Shown here in pieces: positions 6,778-11,825 of a stretch of DNA of 11,825 nt. The DNA is taken from positions 1 to 11,825 of the forward strand of contig CALHBW010000462.1 of NCBI GenBank assembly GCA_937930625.1, read 5' to 3'. This DNA comes from an uncultured Saprospiraceae bacterium (GTDB lineage: Bacteria; Bacteroidota; Bacteroidia; Chitinophagales; Saprospiraceae). The notes beneath the pieces were generated by a model that was not told the origin of the DNA, searched no databases, and saw only the letters and a program-made list of their open reading frames with translations. Every line of letters begins with the position of its first letter. Within the stretch, counting starts at the first letter, position 1. The translations under genes and the position numbers were made by a program.

Positions 6778-7642
6778 CCATGATGGCATTTTTCATATTT
6801 ATATAATTTTTTTCGGATAATTCAACGAGCGGCAAGCGCACTTCTTTCGAGCAAATATTTTGCAATGCTAATGCTGCTTTTACACCCGCAGGATTTCCTT
6901 CTACAAATAGTAAATCCATTATTTTCAATAAATCAAAATGTAATTTGGAAGCTGCTTTGAAATTCCCGGTCAAACCATGTCGCACCATCTCGGAGAATCG
7001 TTTTGGGAAGGCATTTGCGACAACCGAAATTACACCATCTATACCAAAAGAAAGCATTGGTAAAGTAATCGCATCATCGCCGGAAAGTACGAGGAAATTA
7101 TCGGGTTTACCTTTGACGATATTCATACATTGAACAAGGTCGCCGGAGGCTTCTTTTACGGCAATGAATTTTTCGCTTGCATGTGCAAGGCGCAAAGTCG
7201 TCTCGGCGGTAATATTGGAACCGGTACGTGAAGGAACATTATAAATGATAATCGGACGCGGCGCAACTTCTGCCAATGCCATATAATGCCGATAAATACC
7301 TTCTTGTGTAGGTTTGTTGTAGTATGGACTGACGGACAAAATCGCATCCACTCCCTCGAAATGAAATGCTTTTATTTTCTCAATAGTCGCTTGTGTATTA
7401 TTTCCGCCAAAACCCGCGACCAATAGTACGCGTCCTGCAATTGTTTTAGTTGTAAACTCAAGAATCTCAAGGGATTCAGTGGGTGTCAAGGTAGCAGATT
7501 CACCGGTAGTGCCGAGCGAAACGAGGTATTCTACACCGCCCTCAATGCAATGTTCAATCACACGCTCCAAGCCCTCAAAATCAACTACTCCATTTGCAAA
7601 AGGCGTCACTAATGCAACGCCTGTACCTCTAAATTTATTCAT
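6761..7642 (-). CDS. dapA: 4-hydroxy-tetrahydrodipicolinate synthase
   Basis: DapA condenses pyruvate with L-aspartate 4-semialdehyde, the first committed step to meso-diaminopimelate and lysine, in the cytoplasm. The 293 residues match the usual length and form one TIM barrel. Visible active-site features are G-T-T-G-E-S at 44-49 (Thr45/Thr46), Tyr134 in I-Y-N-V-P-S-R-T-G with Arg139, and the Schiff-base Lys163 in A-V-K-E-A-S-G-D. The ATG at 7640-7642 gives the expected start M-N-K-F-R-G-T-G-V-A-L-V-T-P-F. The last five residues (GLSDF) are encoded inside a simple-repeat hairpin arm, so the extreme C-terminus may have been reshaped by the repeat or may have seeded it. The start codon lies only 5 bp from another hairpin, so the mRNA leader is likely structured. 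No other lys/dap genes are adjacent. Confidence 0.96.
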   Translation of the reverse strand: MNKFRGTGVALVTPFANGVVDFEGLERVIEHCIEGGVEYLVSLGTTGESATLTPTESLEILEFTTKTIAGRVLLVAGFGGNNTQATIEKIKAFHFEGVDAILSVSPYYNKPTQEGIYRHYMALAEVAPRPIIIYNVPSRTGSNITAETTLRLAHASEKFIAVKEASGDLVQCMNIVKGKPDNFLVLSGDDAITLPMLSFGIDGVISVVANAFPKRFSEMVRHGLTGNFKAASKLHFDLLKIMDLLFVEGNPAGVKAALALQNICSKEVRLPLVELSEKNYINMKNAIMGLSDF

Positions 7643-7647
7643 AGTGT

Positions 7648-7723
7648 CGAGTTGCGGGTTGCGGGTTACGGGTTACGGGTTGGTTCGCAATGAAATAATC
7701 CGTAACTCGTAACCAGCAACTCG
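7648..7723. repeat. Inverted repeat of 7-bp GGGTTRC units upstream of dapA
   Basis: The left arm (7648-7681) reads CGAGTTGC, then GGGTTGC, GGGTTAC, GGGTTAC, GGGTT. The right arm (7700-7723) reverse-complemented is CGAGTTGCTGGTTACG followed by AGTTACGG. It matches the left arm at 22 of 24 positions if one 7-bp unit is skipped. The loop is 18 bases. The element fills the gap between the stop of the DUF6913-like gene (7725-7727) and the dapA start (7642), and would lie in the 3' end of one transcript or the leader of the next. Confidence 0.8.
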
Positions 7724-7724
7724 T

Positions 7725-8315
7725 TTACTTCTCATTTACTCGTTTTAGGAAAGCTTCTATTTGGTCTGCGAACCCTTTGAGGTCGTAGTCGTCGGCTATG
7801 TCAATCATCAAATCATAACAATGTTCGCGCTCAGGGCGGTATCTGCCTACACGGATGTGCGCCTGCGATAGTGCCGCAACATATTCCAAAGGCGGACAAG
7901 GCACAAGATGCAATCCTATGAGAATATCAAAGCGTTTGTCTGTAAATTCGCGAACGACTTGGCTTTTCGGATGCCAATGCCACGTCAAATCTTTATTATT
8001 GAAGTATTTGAAAATGACGTTTTGGTGGTCTTTTTTGTCATTAAAATAACCCAAAATCGAAACCCGTTTATCTTTGGCAATCAAGGACTCGCGGTATTCA
8101 TTGATGAATACACGGCTCGTCGGATGAGTGGCATCAAAGAGAATCCCGATAGAATCCGCCTGCTGAAAATTCATGGGTTTGTTCTGTCGTCTGCTCATAG
8201 CATCCGCCAGTTTCTTTTTCAGATAGTGGTCATAAATTTTATATCGAATGTCATTGACCTGTTGGAGCATCTTACTCTTACGGTGAACGGTCGATGGTGG
8301 ACGGGATTCTGCCAT
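7725..8315 (-). CDS. DUF6913-like conserved hypothetical protein of Bacteroidota
   Basis: A cytosolic protein of up to 196 residues with no signal peptide or membrane segment. It begins with a basic helical region (about 16-48, Y-K-I-Y-D-H-Y-L-K-K-K-L). A small alpha/beta domain follows with strands at S-I-G-I-L-F-D-A (55-62), V-S-I-L-G-Y-F-N-D-K-K (about 85-95) and F-D-I-L-I-G-L (about 129-135). This pattern matches my memory of DUF6913, a small Bacteroidota family of unknown function; no activity is assigned. The ATG at 8315 is followed by an unusual stretch (A-E-S-R-P-P-S-T-V-H-R-K-S-K), so an internal ATG at 8270 (residue 16) is an equally good start. The neighbours accA and dapA do not suggest a role. 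Simple-repeat hairpins flank both ends, and a 14-bp word, GAGTAAATGAGAAG, occurs in opposite orientations at 7728-7741 and 8351-8364, bracketing the gene. Confidence 0.7.
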   Translation of the reverse strand: MAESRPPSTVHRKSKMLQQVNDIRYKIYDHYLKKKLADAMSRRQNKPMNFQQADSIGILFDATHPTSRVFINEYRESLIAKDKRVSILGYFNDKKDHQNVIFKYFNNKDLTWHWHPKSQVVREFTDKRFDILIGLHLVPCPPLEYVAALSQAHIRVGRYRPEREHCYDLMIDIADDYDLKGFADQIEAFLKRVNEK

Positions 8316-8348
8316 TCACTTGACCGTTTATTGTTATTAATATTTGAA

Positions 8349-8520
8349 ATGAGTAAATGAGAAGATGAATAAATGAGTAAATGGTTTGAATGAGTGAATG
8401 AATTTTGAATGAATGAATCACATTTTGTTTTTATTTTATAATTCATTCATTCTTTCATTCAAAATTCATTCATTGGCATTTACTCATCTAGTCATTTACT
8501 CATTTATTCATTCATTCATT
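8349..8520. repeat. Inverted repeat of AATGAGTAAATGA/GAATGAAT units between accA and the DUF6913-like gene
   Basis: The left arm (8349-8418) consists of words such as ATGAGTAAATGAG, GATGAATAAATGAG and GAATGAAT. The right arm (8441-8520) is the same vocabulary reversed and complemented. An 18-bp core is perfect: 8396-8413 (GAATGAATTTTGAATGAA) against 8454-8471. The loop of about 22 bases is AT-rich. The right arm starts 6 bp after the accA stop codon. No T-run follows the hairpin on the minus strand. Confidence 0.85.
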
Positions 8521-8526
8521 AGAATT

Positions 8527-9492
8527 TCACTCTGTTAATTCTGCTACACTAAACTCTCCCATTTTGCCGAATTTCTCGATACGTTGCTCAATTCGTTCGT
8601 CACAATCCATATCCATCAATTCGGCAACTTCTTTTTTAATACGCTTCTTTAAAATTTTTGTCATTTCTTCGGGAAAAGCATGTGCACCACCAAGTGGCTC
8701 TTTGATAATAGCATCAATCAAACCGAAGTCCAACATATGTTTTGGGGTGAGTTTGAGGGCTTCGGCTGCTTGTTCTTTGTAATCCCAACTACGCCACAAA
8801 ATCGATGAGCAAGATTCGGGCGAAATGACGGAATACCATGTATTTTCCAACATCAAAATCCTATCACCTACCCCGATACCAAGTGCACCGCCTGATGCCC
8901 CTTCTCCTATCACCATGCAAACAATTGGTACGCGTAATTGACTCATTTCAAATAAATTACGCGCAATTGCTTCTGCCTGTCCGAGTTCTTCTCCTTCGAT
9001 ACCCGGATATGCTCCCGGCGTGTCGATGAGGCATACAACGGGATAGTTGAAGCGTTCAGCGAGTTTCATCAGGCGCAGGGCTTTTCGATACCCTTCAGGA
9101 TTTGCCATACCGAAGTTGCGGTATTGACGCATCTTCGTATTGACGCCTTTTTGGTGTCCGATAAAGACGTAAGTTTGCCCTTCCATGCTACCTAAGCCGC
9201 CCACGATTGCCTTGTCGTCGCCATAGTGTCTGTCGCCATGTAGTTCGACAAATTTATGGCACATAGCCTCAATGTAAAACAACGAATATGGACGTTCGGG
9301 GTGGCGCGAAAGCTGTACCTTTTGCCAACCCGTCAGATTTTCATAAATCTCTTTGCGCTTCGCCTTTATCTTGTCTTCCAACTCCTTGATAGCCGTACTC
9401 ATATTTGCATTGCCTTTATCTTGCAACTTTCGTGCGGCTTCCAATTCGTTGAAAAGCTCTTCGATTGGTTGTTCAAATTCCAAAAATACCAT
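8527..9492 (-). CDS. accA: Acetyl-CoA carboxylase carboxyltransferase subunit alpha
   Basis: AccA pairs with AccD to move the carboxyl group from biotin to acetyl-CoA, giving malonyl-CoA for fatty-acid synthesis in the cytoplasm. The 321 residues fit the family length of about 315-320. With the start at 9492 the protein opens M-V-F-L-E-F-E-Q-P-I-E-E-L, the typical AccA N-terminal helix. The crotonase-fold core shows E-L-H-G-D-R near residue 83, D-T-P-G-A-Y-P-G at 157-164, and the oxyanion-forming G-E-G-A-S-G-G-A-L-G-I-G at 196-207. A longer frame from TTG at 9516 is rejected because that TTG lies inside a consensus promoter element and adds eight residues not typical of the family. No accD is adjacent, which is normal in many bacteria. 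The stop is followed after 6 bp by a large simple-repeat hairpin. Confidence 0.96.
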   Translation of the reverse strand: MVFLEFEQPIEELFNELEAARKLQDKGNANMSTAIKELEDKIKAKRKEIYENLTGWQKVQLSRHPERPYSLFYIEAMCHKFVELHGDRHYGDDKAIVGGLGSMEGQTYVFIGHQKGVNTKMRQYRNFGMANPEGYRKALRLMKLAERFNYPVVCLIDTPGAYPGIEGEELGQAEAIARNLFEMSQLRVPIVCMVIGEGASGGALGIGVGDRILMLENTWYSVISPESCSSILWRSWDYKEQAAEALKLTPKHMLDFGLIDAIIKEPLGGAHAFPEEMTKILKKRIKKEVAELMDMDCDERIEQRIEKFGKMGEFSVAELTE

Positions 9493-9513
9493 GATGTTTG
9501 CTTTGTGTGACGA

Positions 9514-9521
9514 CAAATTTA
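9514..9521 (-). promoter_or_regulatory. Bacteroidota -7 promoter element for accA
   Basis: On the minus strand this reads TAAATTTG, an exact match to the TAnnTTTG element used by the Bacteroidota primary sigma factor. Transcription would start near 9507, leaving a leader of about 15 bases before the accA ATG at 9492. No clear TTG-type -33 element is visible at the usual distance, so the call rests on one box and its position. Confidence 0.5.
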
Positions 9522-9564
9522 CTCAATGTTTTGGAAGGTGAGCGATTTTTAGAGATTTTTTTGT

Positions 9565-9604
9565 GCTGATGAGTTGACGGATTGTTGAGTTGGCGAGTTG
9601 GTGT
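9565..9604. repeat. Single arm of GAGTTG-type simple repeat upstream of accA
   Basis: The plus strand reads GATGAGTTGACGG, ATTGTTGAGTTGG and CGAGTTGGTGTGG, a degenerate repeat of GAGTTGRCG words. It resembles one arm of the paired hairpins elsewhere in the window, but no complementary arm is seen nearby. It begins 26 bases after the stop of the 204-residue gene (9630) and lies upstream of the accA promoter. Confidence 0.5.
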
Positions 9605-9629
9605 GGTATCGAATTATAATGGAAAATTG

Positions 9630-10244
9630 CTATTTTATCATGTGGAACCGAGGATGTTTCAGCCAGTTTTCCATAAATTCTATGTCGCAAATGTTATATG
9701 CCCAAATGCTATTAACGGTTTCATATTCAATTGGATAAATTCTTCCATTTATTTCTCTGACAATCGCTTCATGATAAGCCTGAATATCTGACCATGCCGT
9801 TTTCTCCATAAATTTCCCTATTCCATCTTTTTTCATTTCTTTTGGTAGTAAATCATAGAAATAAATTGCGCCATCAAAATCAATAATTCCATTAAATTCT
9901 TTTGCAAAAAAATAGGTTAATTCTCCGAGTATTCGATGGTCAATTTCGCGATTGCACATAGCAAAAAAGCCCAAATCAAATTTAGGTGCGAAACCTGCAA
10001 ATTCTTCTATTTGCATCAATTCAAATTCTTCATAATCATAATAATCGTTATTGATTTCATTAAAACTAACTCCAAAGGGTTGACCTTTTGCTTTTGATGT
10101 TCCGTTTATTTTGGACGTATCATTTACCCAAAAATCATTACCTTCTCTCGCGGATGAAATTTTGTCTAAGATATTATAAATCTGCCCTTTTTGAATTTCA
10201 TCAAGAGTGGTTCGCAGTAATATGGAAGAAGTTGGTCCTGCCAT
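9630..10244 (-). CDS. Uncharacterised 204-residue protein (possibly DUF6368-like)
   Basis: A soluble, acidic protein without signal peptide or membrane segment. It opens M-A-G-P-T-S-S-I-L-L-R. The middle has the segments F-D-L-G-F-F-A-M-C-N and D-H-R-I-L-G-E-L-T-Y-F-F-A-K-E-F-N-G-I-I-D-F-D-G-A-I, and the end is rich in aromatic residues. The M-A-G-P opening and the G-I-I-D-F-D-G pattern recall DUF6368, a family of unknown function with immunity-protein-like size, but this is from memory and weak. It starts 6 bp after the stop of the 274-residue gene and is very probably cotranscribed with it. The coding sequence is visibly more AT-rich than accA or dapA, suggesting an acquired block. The ATG at 10244 is the natural start. 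No function is assigned. Confidence 0.75.
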   Translation of the reverse strand: MAGPTSSILLRTTLDEIQKGQIYNILDKISSAREGNDFWVNDTSKINGTSKAKGQPFGVSFNEINNDYYDYEEFELMQIEEFAGFAPKFDLGFFAMCNREIDHRILGELTYFFAKEFNGIIDFDGAIYFYDLLPKEMKKDGIGKFMEKTAWSDIQAYHEAIVREINGRIYPIEYETVNSIWAYNICDIEFMENWLKHPRFHMIK

Positions 10245-10250
10245 TATGTT

Positions 10251-11075
10251 TTATTTTTCAGCATGATACAAATTCATCATCCATTCAAATTTCTCCGGCA
10301 ATTTCTCGTCATTACGTTCATTTCGTTTCCAATTTTCTATAATTTTTGTTTCCAGCCATTCCCAACGTTGTCGAAGAATAGTCAGATTGGGAAATGATTT
10401 GGTTTCCATCATCAATCCCTTTCCATACAAGTACATGTACGCAAGAAAGGAACTGTGATACCGCCAATTTGTCTTGGTATGACTCGGACTGAAATCAAGG
10501 CTCGCGCAAAAGGTCAAAACATTCTGAAAGATAGCACCCAAGCGATTGAAAACGGGTTGTACGACAAATTCCTGTTCGTGACGTAGAAGCTGAGTATTCG
10601 CTGTCCAAATTTGTGAATGACCTGCGTCACCAAGTTGCTTTCCGGTTTCTAATAGCTCGAAAGCTTCCAACATATTTCCGTAGTGCGAATGTCCGGTCAT
10701 CAATTCGCGAAGCAGTTCAATTCCATGTTCCTGATAGGCAAAATGCGTCCAAGCTATATCGTCAAAAATCCGATTGTTGAGATGTCGAATGAGGTTGAGG
10801 TCATTGGCGAGTCCGCGTGTGGAGCAGGAGGTTTTGATGTCGAGTAATTTGACTGGCTTTACCATGAAAGGCAGCAGTCCAAAGCCGACATGGTGCGAAG
10901 CAAAAGCCGCCATTCCTGCCCATTTAAATAATTGTCTATCCGACCAATACAATTTAGCATAAATAGAGGTAATCGCGTGGTTGCGCCGGATAACTTCCGA
11001 CTCGGCAGGAAGCATTTTTTCGGTGTATGCTTTCCATTCCGCTATGCTTTTTATAGTTGATAGTTCATCGTTCAT
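10251..11075 (-). CDS. Uncharacterised 274-residue helical protein (possibly DUF2515-like)
   Basis: A predicted soluble, mostly helical protein without signal peptide. A distinctive segment at about residues 30-65 reads R-R-N-H-A-I-T-S-I-Y-A-K-L-Y, then F-K-W-A-G-M-A-A-F-A-S-H-H-V-G-F-G-L. It recalls DUF2515-like proteins found near polymorphic toxins and secretion-effector genes, but I cannot confirm this. Other helices include N-N-R-I-F-D-D-I-A-W-T-H-F-A-Y-Q-E-H-G and the tryptophan-rich C-terminus (R-Q-R-W-E-W-L-E, E-K-F-E-W-M-M-N-L-Y). The gene is coupled to the 204-residue gene by a 6-bp gap. The annotated ATG (11075) lies within a short repeat of GAACTATSAAC words, so the first residues (MNDELSTIK) may come from that repeat. 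No later start is clearly better. Confidence 0.75.
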   Translation of the reverse strand: MNDELSTIKSIAEWKAYTEKMLPAESEVIRRNHAITSIYAKLYWSDRQLFKWAGMAAFASHHVGFGLLPFMVKPVKLLDIKTSCSTRGLANDLNLIRHLNNRIFDDIAWTHFAYQEHGIELLRELMTGHSHYGNMLEAFELLETGKQLGDAGHSQIWTANTQLLRHEQEFVVQPVFNRLGAIFQNVLTFCASLDFSPSHTKTNWRYHSSFLAYMYLYGKGLMMETKSFPNLTILRQRWEWLETKIIENWKRNERNDEKLPEKFEWMMNLYHAEK

Positions 11076-11080
11076 AGTTC
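11053..11080. repeat. Short GAACTATSAAC repeat spanning the start of the 274-residue gene
   Basis: On the minus strand, GAACTATGAAC is followed by GATGAACTATCAACTAT. The two units GAACTATGAAC and GAACTATCAAC differ by one base. It looks like one arm of the simple-repeat hairpins seen elsewhere, but no complementary arm is present. It contains the ATG chosen for the gene. The remaining gap to the 188-residue gene (11081-11178) is AT-rich, with only a near match to a -7 element. Confidence 0.4.
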
Positions 11081-11178
11081 CTATTTACCACAAAAGTTCG
11101 TATGAATTATTTGTTGAGCGTAAATGTGAATTAATGAGAAAATTGGTAATGCAAGAATGAAAGAAGAAAATAAATAAT

Positions 11179-11745
11179 TTATTCGTTTTGCAACTCGTTC
11201 AATTGTCGGATAAAGTAGGCAGCACTTGGGCAGTCGGGGTGTTGGGCGGCGTTTTGAATAGAGAAGCCATTTCTCAACATTCTGCCACAAAGTAAGCGTT
11301 TACTGTTGACACCTCTGCCTGTTAATCTTATGCCCTCTTGCTTGATAAATTCAAATGGGTTGTCAATATCTTCAGGAAATTCGCAGGTATAATTTTGTTT
11401 GAAATAAGTTGACATAGCAATTGTATCTGCCAAAAACCAAGCCTCAACCGCCCTCACTGCAATGATGATAATGTATTCATCGGAAGTAGTGACTCTTTCC
11501 TTTGCAAATCTAATCGAAGGCATATCTTCCAAATCTGTGAGGATGATTATTCGGTTGGCACCTTGATTTTCAAGAATTTCAATTAAAGCAGGTAATCTTT
11601 CAGGAATTAGATTACCACTGCCTTCTGCGTCTATTACCTTTTCTACATAATCCAGATTCAGACTATTCAAAAATGTCCTAAACTGTTCAGATTCAAGAAT
11701 TTTACGTTCGGTTTTTCCTTCGCCAATAAATCCTAATTTTACCAT
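11179..11745 (-). CDS. TOPRIM/DUF4276-like protein, probable partner of the upstream ATPase
   Basis: A 188-residue soluble protein. The N-terminal strand and acidic loop F-I-G-E-G-K-T-E (6-13, Glu9 and Glu13) and the acidic strand end I-I-I-L-T-D-L-E-D (66-74, Asp71, Glu73, Asp74) have the spacing and form of TOPRIM metal-binding motifs. Residues 98-107 (R-A-V-E-A-W-F-L-A-D) match the E-A-W-L/F-L-A-D signature that I associate with DUF4276/RloB-like proteins. Such proteins sit beside AAA-type ATPases in two-gene systems related to OLD, RloAB and PARIS, where the TOPRIM-like partner is often a metal-dependent nuclease. Here the ATG overlaps the end of the upstream gene by 7 bp (CCATGGTAA), so the pair is translationally coupled. 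The sequence is AT-rich relative to the housekeeping genes. Nuclease activity is inferred, not shown. Confidence 0.8.
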   Translation of the reverse strand: MVKLGFIGEGKTERKILESEQFRTFLNSLNLDYVEKVIDAEGSGNLIPERLPALIEILENQGANRIIILTDLEDMPSIRFAKERVTTSDEYIIIIAVRAVEAWFLADTIAMSTYFKQNYTCEFPEDIDNPFEFIKQEGIRLTGRGVNSKRLLCGRMLRNGFSIQNAAQHPDCPSAAYFIRQLNELQNE

Positions 11746-11825
11746 GGCAGCCCTCCTCCAATTGCATTACTCAACCACGCTTGATCCATTGTCAATCCAC
11801 CACGTTTGAAATCATGAATTTGTTT
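11739..11825 (-). CDS. C-terminal fragment of a probable AAA-type ATPase
   Basis: The minus-strand frame from 11825 to the TAA at 11739-11741 gives 28 residues ending D-Q-A-W-L-S-N-A-I-G-G-G-L-P-W; the rest lies beyond the window. It overlaps the start of the TOPRIM/DUF4276-like gene by 7 bp. The short, well-formed frame, the overlap and the nature of the partner point to the AAA_21-like ATPase that usually accompanies DUF4276 proteins, and the W-x-S-x-A-x-G-G-G-x-P-W ending resembles such ATPases from memory. The reading frame itself is secure; the family is inferred mostly from context. Confidence 0.55.
   Translation of the reverse strand, partial: KQIHDFKRGGLTMDQAWLSNAIGGGLPW
11751..11759 (-). 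promoter_or_regulatory. Strong Shine-Dalgarno-like sequence before the TOPRIM-like gene
   Basis: On the minus strand GGAGGAGGG lies 5 bases before the ATG at 11745. It also encodes Gly-Gly-Gly of the ATPase C-terminus, so it may be incidental. It stands out because the other genes here lack purine-rich ribosome sites, and it could help reinitiation at the overlapping start. Confidence 0.4.

Noticed and set aside
7908..8360. Plus-strand open frame of 150 codons opposite the DUF6913-like gene
   Set aside because: It is antisense to a frame with recognisable family pattern, runs into the simple-repeat hairpin and has no supporting features.
7648..8520. Phase-variable promoter tracts
   Set aside because: The 7-bp and AATG-type units could slip, but they lie in paired arms at gene ends rather than between visible promoter boxes, and no reading frame is toggled by them.
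9493..9516. Longer accA frame starting at TTG 9516
   Set aside because: The TTG is part of the TAAATTTG promoter element, and the eight added residues are not typical of AccA; the ATG at 9492 restores the family start.
9630..11075. Classical toxin-antitoxin pair
   Set aside because: Both proteins are larger than usual toxins and antitoxins and neither shows a known toxin or DNA-binding antitoxin motif; only the gene coupling suggests it.

Overview
The window looks like the chromosome of a Bacteroidota bacterium, possibly a Saprospiria- or Chitinophagia-like lineage, though the exact class is inference. Supporting signs are a C-terminal type A sorting domain of the type IX secretion system, a membrane diadenylate cyclase and a DUF6913-like protein of the kind seen in this phylum, an AT-rich perfect TAnnTTTG promoter element, and genes mostly without a Shine-Dalgarno site.

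Layout. (1) 1-50 is the tail of an MDR-type oxidoreductase, followed by a terminator. (2) 312-2876 (+) is a large lipobox-bearing Asp-box beta-propeller protein with a T9SS sorting domain. (3) 2877-3428 has no gene but carries three separate inverted-repeat structures, one of them a 228-bp MITE-like element. (4) 3429-9492, all on the minus strand, is a housekeeping run: accA (fatty-acid synthesis), a DUF6913-like protein, dapA (lysine/diaminopimelate synthesis), a prolyl oligopeptidase lipoprotein, and cdaA (c-di-AMP synthesis). These genes are not one pathway. (5) 9630-11825, also minus strand, is a more AT-rich accessory block. It contains the end of a probable AAA-type ATPase, a 188-residue TOPRIM/DUF4276-like protein overlapping it by 7 bp, and two uncharacterised proteins of 274 and 204 residues separated by 6 bp. 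The ATPase plus TOPRIM-like arrangement resembles two-gene phage-defence systems.

The most unusual signal is between the genes. Each of the five housekeeping genes is followed, within 0 to 6 bases of its stop codon, by a large imperfect hairpin whose arms are built from short tandem units. The unit differs at every site: a 9-mer TTKATTGRG, GATTTTTG words, a 7-mer GGGTTRC, and AATGAGTAAATGA words. At cdaA a diverged inverted copy of the gene's own 3' end is used. The hairpins fill almost all the intergenic space. They supply the last codons of dapA and cdaA, and they have apparently been captured as a 46-residue tripeptide-repeat leader at the CdaA N-terminus. The accessory block lacks paired hairpins and shows at most single arms. 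This suggests a recurrent process that makes locus-specific palindromes at gene ends, perhaps serving as transcript 3' ends.
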